A DNA stretch of 42,016 nucleotides, from assembly GCA_034698045.1 (NCBI GenBank), contig JAQGAU010000095.1, positions 1-42,016 on the forward strand. Direction: 5' to 3'. Both the position numbers and the translations under genes were made by a program. The notes below the pieces were generated by a model. That model saw only the letters and a program-made list of their open reading frames with translations. It ran no database searches and was not told where the DNA came from. Below, piece by piece: positions 10,530 through 23,635 of this stretch (positions are counted from its first letter, which is position 1; every line of letters begins with the position of its first letter). The stretch is from Paramacrobiotus richtersi. Its lineage: Eukaryota > Tardigrada > Eutardigrada > Parachela > Macrobiotidae.

Positions 10530-11350
10530 ACGGGTTAGCAGATTTGCGCATTGCTCATACAGTTTGTTTCGCCGTTGAATGCCGGCAGTACTTTGCACTG
10601 TCCCTCGTAACTTTGTCGGAAGTGAAATTCTTTGTTGCTGCGCTTTGCCTGGTGCTTGTGCTCGTTAATTGGTTTTTGGTTTATTACCGTCTTGCTTATC
10701 CACCTAGTTTAGCCTACCGGCAATGAGCTGTAGTTTATCTGGTGTCTCTGTTTTTGTTGTTGTCTTCAGCCATCGAGAAATTAAATCGCATAAAACATCA
10801 GTCTTCTTCTACCAGCTCACTGATCTGTACCGTACAGAAGTATTCCAATACCATTTTTTTATCGCCTAAGACTTTCGTTCGTAATAATTACGGATCGGTC
10901 CGCAGAGTGCAATAATTATACCCTGCACTGCCAAACACGAGAATAGCTGTGTCACTGTTTTATGATACAGATGTGTTTGAATAGTAAGTATTAAACCTGT
11001 GCCGATTCAAGTAGTCGAACCTTTCGTCAGTTTGAACTTTGAACCACAATTATTGCAGCAATAACAGTATGCTGGTAGCGTTGGTCTATTAAAAAGCAAA
11101 AAATCCATTGGTGCAGTTTGCCATAACAACGAAATGCTTGCCACAATTTCTCTTCGTATTGAGCCCCTCGTCGAACGGAAAAGTGGATCCCTCGCATCAA
11201 ATATATTACAGACACGTGTACAGATACATCTTTTATGTCTACAGTTCCAAAGATATTATTATTACACTCTGTCAAACATCTCACTGTACATTACATAAAC
11301 GTGCAGCTGTGCATCTCGATCCATAGATTTACAAAAAGATCCAACAAGAC
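10530..11350. other. Intergenic; contains PAN 3' flank repeat, copy 2 (from 10769)
   Basis: GCCATCGAGAAATTAAATCG at 10769 matches the start of the flank repeats at 4446 and 17092; similarity fades after about 30 nt. No coding feature that I can support lies before the 3' end of the kinase gene. Confidence 0.4.
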
Positions 11351-14170
<2,820 letters not shown>

Positions 14171-14705
14171 CTAGAAGTGTCAAGAGAGATGCACATTACA
14201 CTGTAGTTGCTTATATCAAGTAATCAGGTTTTGCCGATGCTTCGCAGACTCGGTGGTATAACAGTAAAGCCGCTGCAGTCCTGCAAGGGTGCTACGACGG
14301 CTGTTGGTTCATTTAATGGTTATTGCCAACACATCGGGCTGCACCCACGCACTCTGACTTTGAGCTCTATGTACCGTACCATCGGTAGCAGGTGCCAAGC
14401 TGGTATACACACAACACTTGCATAATTAAAACAGTGACCGGCAGTCCTTAACAAATCAAAATCGCCCGTACAAATGCTTACAGGCGCCTAACTAAATATG
14501 GATTTTGACCGACCGGCGTACGGTTAGATGGGGGCAGAAGTGCATGAACGTTGGAGGCTAAATAAGGGTGACTTCACCAACTGTTCTTGCTTGGTACTTC
14601 AAAATGAGCTTGAGCATTTGGTCGGGATTACAGTAATATAGGTACTGCACTCACTTTAAGTGACTCACTTTGCTCAAGCTGTCCGAATAAAGGGGTTTAC
14701 AGAAG
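14171..14705 (-). other. Possible small ectodomain exons of the kinase gene
   Basis: Candidate pieces are an open block at about 14420-14330 after an acceptor (ttatgcaag), readable in more than one frame (for example RYIELKVRVRGCSPMCW or APATDGTVHRAQSQSAW), and one at about 14646-14577 after gtgcag (YLYYCNPDQMLKLILKYQAR). Phase and homology do not settle which are real, and no signal peptide was found. Confidence 0.25.
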
Positions 14706-14867
14706 CTACCCTACAGAAGTGGCTCAAGATCCGTACACAAGTGCGAAACTATAGGATTGTGCCAGCCCTACTGGTATTTCCATATCGTTAAATAATCCTT
14801 CGCAGCGACAGGGAACTTAGGCAAAGCGTTTCTGCCACCCACAGTGTAAACTTCATTGGTTGACGCA

Positions 14868-16643
14868 TTACTTATTGCTGTAAAAAGACGTACGTGTGAA
14901 CAGTGACGAGAGCGTCTGCGTTTTGGATTCGCCTGGGATGGGGAAAGAAGACCCAATGATGTCCATTATCCAATCAGCAAAATAAGCAATACTAACGCCC
15001 ACACCGGCAGTATACCGTCTTCCTGATTTGACACTGCAAACAAACTTTGAACTAAAAGTGCAAAGCTCTTCAGGAAATCGAAGGATGTAAGGTACTCGAT
15101 GTACTGCAAACTGCTCGAAATGATGCCAATCAACACCGGAGCTTTTCCTGGAATTCTGAGTATGACCGGTCCGCCACCGTCGCCCTATTCAACAATAAAG
15201 AAAAATGAAAAGTCTGCTAGCAAAGAACCTGTACATGTTGTTTTGATCTGTTTCGCCTAAAAATTTCTTTCATACGCTGCAAGATCTGAATGGTTCTCAA
15301 TCGAGACCAAGCACTTGGTATTGCTTAATTTTGTAAGCGTGATCAACACGAGCGCATGCGCTGGCTGCAGTCCCCACATGCGCCACAAGCAGCAGAGGCT
15401 ATCCGGATGGAACGCTTTATTGTAACACATCGTGCTTTAATACACATAATCTTGCGCCTAATACATTACGCTTATGATAGTTAGACACTTCGTGTCTGAA
15501 AAGTATGGCAATGTTCTTGGGAAACGCTCAAAAGATTGTCCAAGGTCGGCATTGCCACTCTGTATGTGTGTACAATATACCTGCGCTGCGTCGGCCGGCT
15601 TGCCCTTCATGGTATCGTTAGTGCAGATGTGCATTTCGGCGTGATGTGTCAGTTTGTTATACTCAACCTGTACTCCGTTCTTTTGCACTTGATATCCATG
15701 TAGCACATTTCTGCAGTAATTAACAGGCCATAGTTCCGTCTCAACCGCTTGCAGCACGACGCTATACTGTCCTTTCTCTGTAAACCATGTAAATACAACC
15801 GTGCAAACACGGGCCGCAAGATACATATAACATGGCTGCGAAAAATAAACAATAACGATTACCAGTCTGTCCCCAACCAACTAGTTCCACGGTTTTCGGC
15901 AGGCTATCATCTAAGATTTCAGTCATGAGAGCAATAGGCCTGCCAAGATCCGCTGGAACCGGGGTGCCCAGCCGTAGCAAACCCAAATTGTTCAGTGGAA
16001 TTTGCTCAGCACAAGAGAATTCCGGGTGGAAGTGGACTATGTCGACCGGCCATAAGTCGGACTGTACGATCTCGTCACGGTATAAGGCGTTTTGTGCTAA
16101 TACTACCGTTAGCAGTCTACGAAAAACAAACCTTTTTCTACATTTATAGATTTGACTTTGATATCTATTCAATATGTCTGCGTTAATTACTTAATGGCAG
16201 TTCACCCGGCAAACATCTTTCTCGGAACATGTCGAGTACAATCACAAATTCAGGGTATTTTGCAAGGGAAGAGCTTTCAAACAAGCTCTGTTAGCGGGTG
16301 CTTCCGTCGACTAAACGAACGGACTGACAGACTGTGCAATCCAACATTACGAACCACATTCGCAAGCAACAGTATCCGCATTATTAAGTACATAATCTTC
16401 TTTGCTTTCTGAATACATACATAATGCTTACTTAAGATTTCCATGGCAGACGCAGTGGGCCGCAGTCAGCACAAACATGGGGTGGACTAAAATGGCACCA
16501 CATTCAATTGTAGATTCGCCCCCAAACGGTGCTACCATAAAGGAATATTTTTTCCAAGACTTTATTTCATAGCCGCCTTTTATCGAAACACACGGGCGAA
16601 TGCAACAGCTAAGGATAAACAACAAAATGTCAGCCCAGAACAT
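14868..16643 (-). CDS. Secreted serine protease homologue (S1 fold), catalytically inactive
   Basis: Exons 16643-16432, 16116-15863, 15777-15581, 15184-15105 and 15051-14868 give 308 aa. Signal peptide MFWADILLFILSCCIRPCVS is followed directly by IKGGYEIKSW, the position of the IVGG start of active trypsins. The His site is intact (LTAAHC), but the Asp motif reads NNLGLLRL (D102 replaced by N) and the Ser motif reads GDGGGP (S195 replaced by G). Residue D189 is kept (DAAQGDGGGP), Cys191 is Ala, and SWG is SSS. The usual C-terminal strand and helix (TAGVGVSIAYFADWIMDII) are recovered only if a 53-nt intron, 15104-15052, is removed; reading straight through would give an unrelated tail. Such homologues act as cofactors, decoys or binding proteins. 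The last-intron donor is uncertain (a second choice lies 9 nt downstream). Confidence 0.75.
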
Positions 16644-16904
16644 GGTAAATTTATCAATCGCCGCGCAATGCGGTCCCTGGGTTGCAGGCTGCGTAATAAT
16701 CGTTTCCTTAAAAGATGAGCACATAATAGTTGCGGACTCGAAAATAAGCCACATATAATATCTTCCTGGAATTTTGTTCAGTTTGAACTGTATGGTCGTC
16801 ATCTGGTATTTATTTGATACTCGTTATCTAGTCCTTATCTGGTTTTCTGTGCTAACAAGTAAAGTACACAAAACACGATGTTCGCAAAAATGTGAGAAAG
16901 AGCC

Positions 16905-17042
16905 TAAAATATAATGCTAAATCTACCGATCACAGGATATTTTTGCTAAGGGAAGGTTCAAAAAATTATAATTATTGACTGTCCATAACCTCCCCTAAGC
17001 AAAAAATGCCCTGTGATCAGTAAATTTAGCGCTGCATTTTCA
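16905..17042. repeat. Foldback element (inverted repeat, about 50-nt arms)
   Basis: The left arm (16905-16958, with GATCACAGGATATTTTTGCT) and right arm (16987-17042, with AGCAAAAAATGCCCTGTGATC) are diverged reverse complements around a spacer of about 28 nt. No protein is encoded. It fits a MITE or foldback element, or a structured transcript. Confidence 0.55.
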
Positions 17043-17091
17043 CAATTTCCGCAGTCTCGTCGCACTGATGTTTGCTGCATTCGGCCATCGA

Positions 17092-17287
17092 GAGATTAAA
17101 TTGTACGCCTTAACAGCTTTTTTCTTTCCACTTGTCTGAAACCTAGTGTGAGGAACGAACAATAAGTCGTAAAGGCTCCTGGTGGTGGGTACAGATGGAA
17201 ACCGCTTAGCCGAGACCGGTTCTAAGCAAAATCATCAAACCACAGCTGATGTTTGGCCGGCCCGTGACGGCCAAACATCGGCTGTGG
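17092..17287 (+). repeat. PAN 3' flank repeat, copy 3, with a 20-nt-arm hairpin
   Basis: GCCATCGAGAGATTAAATTG and CTTAGCCGAGACCGGTTCT match copy 1 at 4446, yet no PAN gene precedes it. A hairpin follows at 17239-17287: ACCACAGCTGATGTTTGGCC pairs with GGCCAAACATCGGCTGTGGT with one mismatch and a loop of about 8 nt. Confidence 0.5.
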
Positions 17288-17614
17288 TATTAATTTTCAG
17301 TTTCTGGTTTGAGTTCATGCCATAAAGCTATTGTGTAATTATTGTTAGATTAGCAACTGAAAAAGTTGCCAAATTTTGTGATAATATGGTTTACTTTTCG
17401 GTTCTCAATCGTCTCTACGTGAATTCGCTGCCACCGCCAGTAGAGAGGTACCGTACTCCAGACTGTACACAAGTCACTATTGTTTGCACTTGCACAGCAA
17501 ACCATTTCTGTTAATGCTGTAAAAAAGAGACTGACAAAGCGGCAAATCACTTTTGCCATGAATATCATGATTCTCTTGTCACAGTACAGTGTACACAGAA
17601 ATCCACAAAATGAT

Positions 17615-20600
17615 CTATCGCCAGAGACCATTAGACTGATTGTAAATCATTGGGCTCTCGGGTGGGCAGCTGTAAGCCTTAGCAAATTCCTTGAACGTTG
17701 CCATTTCGCCGTTCACTCGCCATTGACGGGGTGAGTGCGGGTCCCCAAACACAGCAATCTGGTCTATTTCCGGACGCTGTATTCCACACCAGACCTAGGT
17801 AAAAATTAATAGCGTTAACCATAACCAGTCGTAGTATACGCGGCCCATTCCCGGTGGTAGTATATATTATGTAACATGCATCGAGAATGCAACAGGAAGT
17901 GTGACAAATCTATTAACTTACTTGCGCAGCCGACAGGAAGAACATCATATTGTTAGTATGGTTCTGTAACCCTGGTAAATGCAGGTCGGTTCCGTTCATT
18001 CTTTGGAGGTGCAGTTGATATGCCTATTGAACAGTTGTCAGGTTCTTGATTTCGACATATCACTTGGTGAAAGCTTCTCACATTAAAGGTGGTCTTTAAT
18101 CCACCGGCATCCGCAATATTCTCGCCCAGGGTCAGATTTCCGTTAACGTTTCCATATGGAGTACGGTAATTTCCATACTGCTCCACTATAAAGGCTGCTT
18201 TATTTGCAAAAGCTTTCCGCGATGAATTGCTCCACCAGTTGAATAGTTTGCCGGTCTCGTCGAATCGCGAACCTGTGAAAGCAATAATATTCAACGAAAC
18301 CTTTAAGTTGCTGCATGATTCACACCTTGATCATCAAATCCATGGGTCATTTCATGCCCGATGATGTGACCAAGGCTGCCGTAGTTGACGTAGTCCGGGA
18401 TGTTCGCGTCGAAGAACGGCGGCTGCGAAAATCCAGCGAAGATTGCTAAAAAAACGGTAGGAACGTTTGCGGTAGTGCAGTAAGCGCACCGTCGTTACTG
18501 AGGCATTAATTTTACCGATTATGTTGTAGTTTGGCCAGTATTGGGCATTCGTAGTGACAGTATCTAGCCGGTCCAGAAAATATTCTCGGGTGTTATTCTT
18601 GTCCAGTCTCTTAGTAGTCCGAATGTTACTGTCGCGCTTCAATGCTAATGATGTATTGAACATTTCTGCACCAATTGTTACCTATTCAATATAACACACT
18701 ACGGTAACTTAACGGCATCGATATTTTAACTGGTCGTAAGTAGACTGTCACGATTATGAAAAAGGGATTACGATTATGGAAAACATTCAACGTACGTTTT
18801 CATACATTTCCTCAATCAGTGAAATATTTATGGTATAAAACGCCGGGTAGACATTGAACTCCAGCATTTCGTGCAGTTTTTCCAGTGCTCGGCTGCGGGT
18901 TTCGAGATCCATCCAGTCAGCGGAGTTGATACCGTTCGCGAACGAGATGCGGATGTTGGCGACCATGTCAGAAACCTGTAGAAATTCGAAAATTTTTCTA
19001 AAAACCCGTAACACATAGACCCTGTGTACTATAACCTTGCCCTGTTCAGCAAAGTTTCCGATTGGTAAGAATTCCCGTAGGTCAGCTCATTTACTTAGGT
19101 GAAAGGTTACCCGCTAGAGATGTTGGGGAAACTAATGCAGATGGATCAAACCCGCGTAACCAAGTACGTATCTGCAGTACTACTATATCACGGAAGCCTT
19201 CGTGCATTTCTCAGCACAAACACAAGGACAGCAGTGGTGTACATAAAAACAAAAAAATGTTCAAGATGCATCGGACCGTGATTATATTGATACTTCGACA
19301 GTGGCTGCAGGATATGGCACATAATTTACGGAACACGGGATATTGCACCTATGCCAAAGCACTGGGCGCGCGCGGGTGCAATATCCCGTGATCCGTAAAT
19401 TATGTGGCATATCCTGCTGCCACTGTCGAAGTACTGTTTGGACAGCAGAGTTTGTTGACTTGTGTGCTATTTTATAACTTCCAGCAACCTCGCTTAGCAC
19501 TCCTATGGTTTTTACCAACCTTTCGCTTGATGTGTTTGTCCAGAACCTGATCGACATACAGCGATGCAACGGCCAGGGGAAGAGAAGTTTGAGCCATCCT
19601 CACGCACTGCTTCCAAACGGGATCGGTAATATTCTTTCCAGATAAAATCATTTCTTGGCGATCAGAAAGATCGCGCAAAGACTGGGACAAATCGGAGCTG
19701 TACTCGGCAACAATCTTCCATCCAAGATGATTAGCAAGGAAGCGTTTCCCTTCCACGCCGAGCTGCTCAATTTGTAGCATTTCCCGATCAAAAGCCTCCA
19801 AGGCGCTTGGCTGAAGGACGTTAACGATTGTGTCGTTATTGACTAAATTGTCCAGTTCTCCGAACGCCGCAGAATCGCGAACGAATTCGTATAATCCTTT
19901 GGAGAAGTTGGAGCGAAAGAACATTGAGGATGTCACATTAGTTAATGTGCGAAGATTGTGGAATTTTCCGCCGACCCTTAGTTCCAAAGCTGTTGCGGAC
20001 AACTACAAAAACTCGTTTTCTTCAATTTTCAAGAGACGCTTATTAAGGCAACGTACGTTAGTCATGAATAGATTAAACTCGTGCGATTTGTTCAGCTGAA
20101 TCTCGACATCAGTCCAGTTGTATCGAGTTTCAAAATCCCCGTCCGAAGTGGATAGACTGGCAAATGTCTTGGTAAAATCCAACATGTACTTTCGATAGGA
20201 TGCGATGTAGCGTTTTCCCGTGCTGCTGCTGAGAAAGTCCTTCTTGAAAAAGCGCGGAATGCCGATCATTAACCGGTTAATGGACGCGTTCTTCCAGTCA
20301 GCCATGACGGTAACCTGCATTATGACACCGTCGCGGAACTGCAAGATTCCCTGTTATTTACGTAAATATTGCAACATACGCTTATCAGTGGACGAAAGTC
20401 ATATTCAGCCAAATATAACAGCGTCTTCCAGATATCGAAGTTATCGGGATTCCAGTTCGGTGTAAGTAATGGCCATCCGCCGATCGTTTTCTTGAGCATG
20501 TCAAGAACCGGCTGTACTCCCTGTTTGCGAAGTGTCTCTAAGTAATTTTGCGGTATGTGAGTTACCTGTACGGTGTAATACGAATACATGGTATCAGCAT

Positions 20601-21855
20601 TTTACCTTTATCAAGGCAGACTTTGTACAGCTGCCGAGCAGCTTGACGTGCATGACTGGCCTCGGTTTCGTTACTCTCCAAAACTCCTATGAAAAACAGT
20701 AAATAAGTAAGCACTCTCCGCTGATGCCGACGAAGAAGGCTGCCGCAGTATCGGGTACACACACACTGCAGTTTAATCCGAATAACTTTTTACTTTCCGG
20801 AACCGTATGGTGCAAAAAAACAACAGGTTTCCAGAACAACGACACATCCTTGTCAAACCAGCTCAAGTTCTATCCTGTTGCCTGCGAAACCCTTGGAGTT
20901 TTTAGAAATTCGAAGAAGAACTGTTTAAATCTTTAGGTCGAAAACTTTTTGAGAAATCTGGTGACCCTCCTTCGGGATCATTTTTAAAACAACGTTTTTC
21001 TGTTTTGCTATTGTTAAAGGCAATTCGGCCGCAGTTTCGGGCGCTATGCCGAGTATTAGACGCGAGCGAATGAGTGAGATCAGATTTGATGTTTTAACAG
21101 GTAACATTTCGTAGATGTTTTTGTGCACCTGCGATGTCGTCTTGAATGGAATAAAATTATGGATTTCCAGAACGCGTAATAAGAAACATGCTGGTCGAAT
21201 TTCAAGTAAACCGAACCGCCACAAACAGAGTTCGTGTCCGAAACGGAAAGGACTGTGTGTATTTACGTAACAGACAACAAAATGCGTTAAAACTGAGTAT
21301 ACACATGAAATTTCGATCCGTTCGACAAACCTTCGATAAATTTGTGCAGAGAATGTAGCACTTACTTCGCACATCATTGAGCAGTTTCTCGCCCTGGTAA
21401 TAAAATGGTGTCACGGATGTCTGATCAGCCTTGATTTCGTGATGTTCGCTGTAGCGTCCACACGCATACTCGTAGAAATCCTGACATGGATCGGCGGATA
21501 TGTTCATGTAGCTCAGCACTTCTTTGGCTGCCCGGTGTAAGAAGCGAGTATAACGGTCAGTGCCCGAAGAGTGCAGTGCTAGCTGAGTTTACCTTTGTTG
21601 GCGCAAGTGGTTGTCGCACAGATGCTACCGTTGTTATCCGCTGATTTAACTACCTCCATTGGATCCACGGTTTTGGCGACTTCATTTCCTTTTTGCACCT
21701 TAATCAGGACTGACGGACCTAATTCCGTAAAGACAGAAAACCAGTACGATGAGGAAATAACACATTCAATTTAACTGACCTTGGTTACTGATTTCCGTTG
21801 CCGCAAAAGCAGATGAGACAGCCACAAGCAGCAGGACAGCTGCAGAATAGTCCAT
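17615..21855 (-). CDS. Secreted M13 zinc peptidase (neprilysin-like), copy 2
   Basis: Exons: 21855-21780, 21718-21593, 21527-21366, 20686-20606, 20537-20380, 20314-20057, 20002-19520, 18975-18796, 18681-18516, 18445-18326, 18272-18082, 18023-17922, 17794-17615; 760 aa, normal for the family. Signal peptide [19 protein letters not shown] replaces the usual membrane anchor, so the enzyme should be released. N-terminal domain: [30 protein letters not shown]. Catalytic domain: [10 protein letters not shown] (substrate-contact Asn-Ala), [10 protein letters not shown] (HEMTH about 594-598), ENIADAGGL (about 654), and CGIQRPE and GDPHSP, which hold the substrate-binding Arg and transition-state His known from neprilysin. 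The final Cys of the family (C-x-x-W end) is replaced: the protein ends NQSNGLWR. It should cleave short extracellular peptides. Confidence 0.9.
19292..19432. repeat. Foldback element in an M13 copy 2 intron
   Basis: Two 58-nt arms, 19292-19349 and 19375-19432, are reverse complements with only three mismatches; the 25-nt spacer contains GGGCGCGCGC. It sits in the intron 19519-18976. High arm identity suggests a recent insertion of a non-autonomous foldback/MITE element, or inverted duplication at a replication fork. Confidence 0.65.
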
Positions 21856-21944
21856 GACCTATTGGCAAAGAAAAGCACCTTAACCAACTGTTGATGTCAA
21901 CTTCATTTGCAGCAAGATCGCCAGGCTAGACGTTGACATCAACT

Positions 21945-22205
21945 GACTTTATGGTTTCGCCATGTCGGATTATCTATGTCCAGGGTTTAATACTTTAATA
22001 ATCCGCGCATGACTGCTAGTTCTCTACTAAACGCGTTATATTATGCCGCTTGATGAGGATTGCTTGCAAAGAAAGCTTTATGATCAAGCTGTAATTATCA
22101 TGCATCCGTCCAACCGTACATAGATTAGCAAGGGCCGGTATCTGTGGCAGCGGCTTCGAACTACATAGGCTCGCATACGTAGGGCTGCGATAAATACCAT
22201 TAACC
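21945..22205 (-). promoter_or_regulatory. Conserved upstream region of M13 copy 2
   Basis: It shares ordered words with the regions before copies 1 and 3: CTTTATGGTTT, GCGCATGACTGCTAGTT, CCGCTTGATGAGGATTG and GCGATAAATACCATTAA. Copies 2 and 3 are the closest pair. Confidence 0.4.
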
Positions 22206-22459
22206 AGACAGACGTATGCTCAAAGTTAATACGTACCTTTCGGGAAAGAAGAGTTTTTGCTGAATTTGACATATTTAGTCTGGATCTGGCGGGCCGCCGT
22301 TATCGTGTGCGGCATGTATTTTATTAGTGTTGCGTGTATTCAAGTATCCTCGTAGCACCAGGTTCTTTATTTGGCAAAAGCCCAGAGACAATGTTGACAC
22401 GATAAAAACTCCAGAAATCAAATAAAAAATTTGTCCCAATTAGCACGCGAAGGAACAGT

Positions 22460-23017
22460 CGACAAAATCAAACTAACGTTACCGCGCATAATTTCCATGC
22501 TTAAACGCTAAAATAAAAAACACGTAGATCTGCTTTCTCCTGTACGTAAAAACAACCGTTTGCCGATTTCTTTTAACAAAACAACTGCAGCCTCGCACCA
22601 CACCCCAAAAGGCTGGCAAGCCAAGGTAACAAAAACACAACGATCCAAAGTAGAGCGATAATGGTGTTTCTTGGCCACGGCCAACTCTTCAGCTGCTGCT
22701 CCGGCGCATTTCGACGTGGCGCCAACATAAGTGTCACAAACCGTGCCTCGAATGGTAACATCCCAAACCAGAGGCTGTCCACGAAACCAGCTCATCCGTG
22801 TGGCCCCGTCCGGCCGCTTCCCGTCTTCCCGAACAAAACCAGCTGGCTCTGGATAGGATTCGACTCCCGCATTATACAAAGACCGCAGCGTAACGTCGTT
22901 TACACCGTTATGTCTCTGTTTCCATAAAGCGCTGGCCTCTGTGCACGACAATCCATGAAGACCATCCTCCACAACAACTTTCCCACAGTTAGTACACGAG
23001 TGCTGTTCAACCAGCTT
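22460..23017 (-). pseudogene. Retroelement protein C-terminal fragment, broken by a stop
   Basis: The open frame 22972-22508 and its in-frame upstream extension read C-x2-C-G...HGLSC, RHNGVNDVTLRSLYNAGVES, EPAGFVREDGKRPDG, PLVWDVTIRGTV, AGAAAEE and ACQPFGVW. This resembles the region after the reverse transcriptase domain in R2-like or related invertebrate LINE elements. The frame meets TAG where relatives, as I recall them, have Gln, then continues RLSMEIMRGNVSLI. So the coding frame is nearly whole here but has at least one nonsense change and no reverse transcriptase part nearby. No target-site duplication is visible. It is most likely a dead 5'-truncated copy; a domesticated fragment is less likely. 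Confidence 0.6.
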
Positions 23018-23030
23018 CTAGTAGTATATT

Positions 23031-23635
23031 CCTGAACTATACTAGCGCACTGCTGAGTAGTAGAATTTACAGCAGCAGTATGACAAAATTGTTAGGGCAC
23101 TGCATTGATAACACAAACAAATACGGTAACATTTTTCTAAAATATTACAGCACCACACGTATCTACACTGTGTCAACAAATCGTGTGACTTGAAACCTGT
23201 GGTTCGATTTACATGTTATAATTTTACTCTCTATATTATATTAATATTCTGGTTTTTTCATTTAAATTGATATGTAATTGTTCTTTCTTGCGTCCGCAAT
23301 GGCAGTCCGCCTAAGTACGCCGTATCGCAGACGGAACAGATGAGTTAAATGTGTGCCTTCAAGTTCAACATTGGCTTTCTGAATGGCTTAAGCCGCAAAT
23401 TCCTTGTAAGCTTTTTGAACCTTTGAAAACGTTTTACACCTTCCAAACCTTTTAAAACGCAGATGTGCAGTACTGCCGGAAATAAAATTAAATTCGAAAT
23501 TTGTTGCACGCATTAACCTAAACGCATAGACTATGTACATCGCCGCTAACATCGCTGGTACGCGATTCCCGTCACAGATCGAACCACTTCACCGTGGTTT
23601 GCAAAGCAGGCGGTGACACTCTGTTTACAACAATT
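23031..23635. other. Intergenic AT-rich spacer, nothing recognised
   Basis: Between the retroelement fragment and the 3' end of M13 copy 3 I see no supported open frame, repeat or RNA gene. Confidence 0.5.

Noticed and set aside
9948..10598. Minus-strand 216-codon open frame over PAN-C
   Set aside because: Antisense shadow of a gene with signal peptide, splice sites and paralogue; the PAN-B antisense frame is not conserved in the same way.
14966..15060. Alternative protease C-terminus ending in a hydrophobic, anchor-like tail (VWALVLLILLIG)
   Set aside because: Arises by reading through a likely 53-nt intron. Removing it restores the trypsin-type ending AGVGVSIAYFADWI in phase, which is far more family-like.
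15458..15580. Continuation of the protease exon past DAAQ into the intron
   Set aside because: The frame stays open by chance; the gtatat donor after CAG gives the expected join of DAAQ to GDGGGP.
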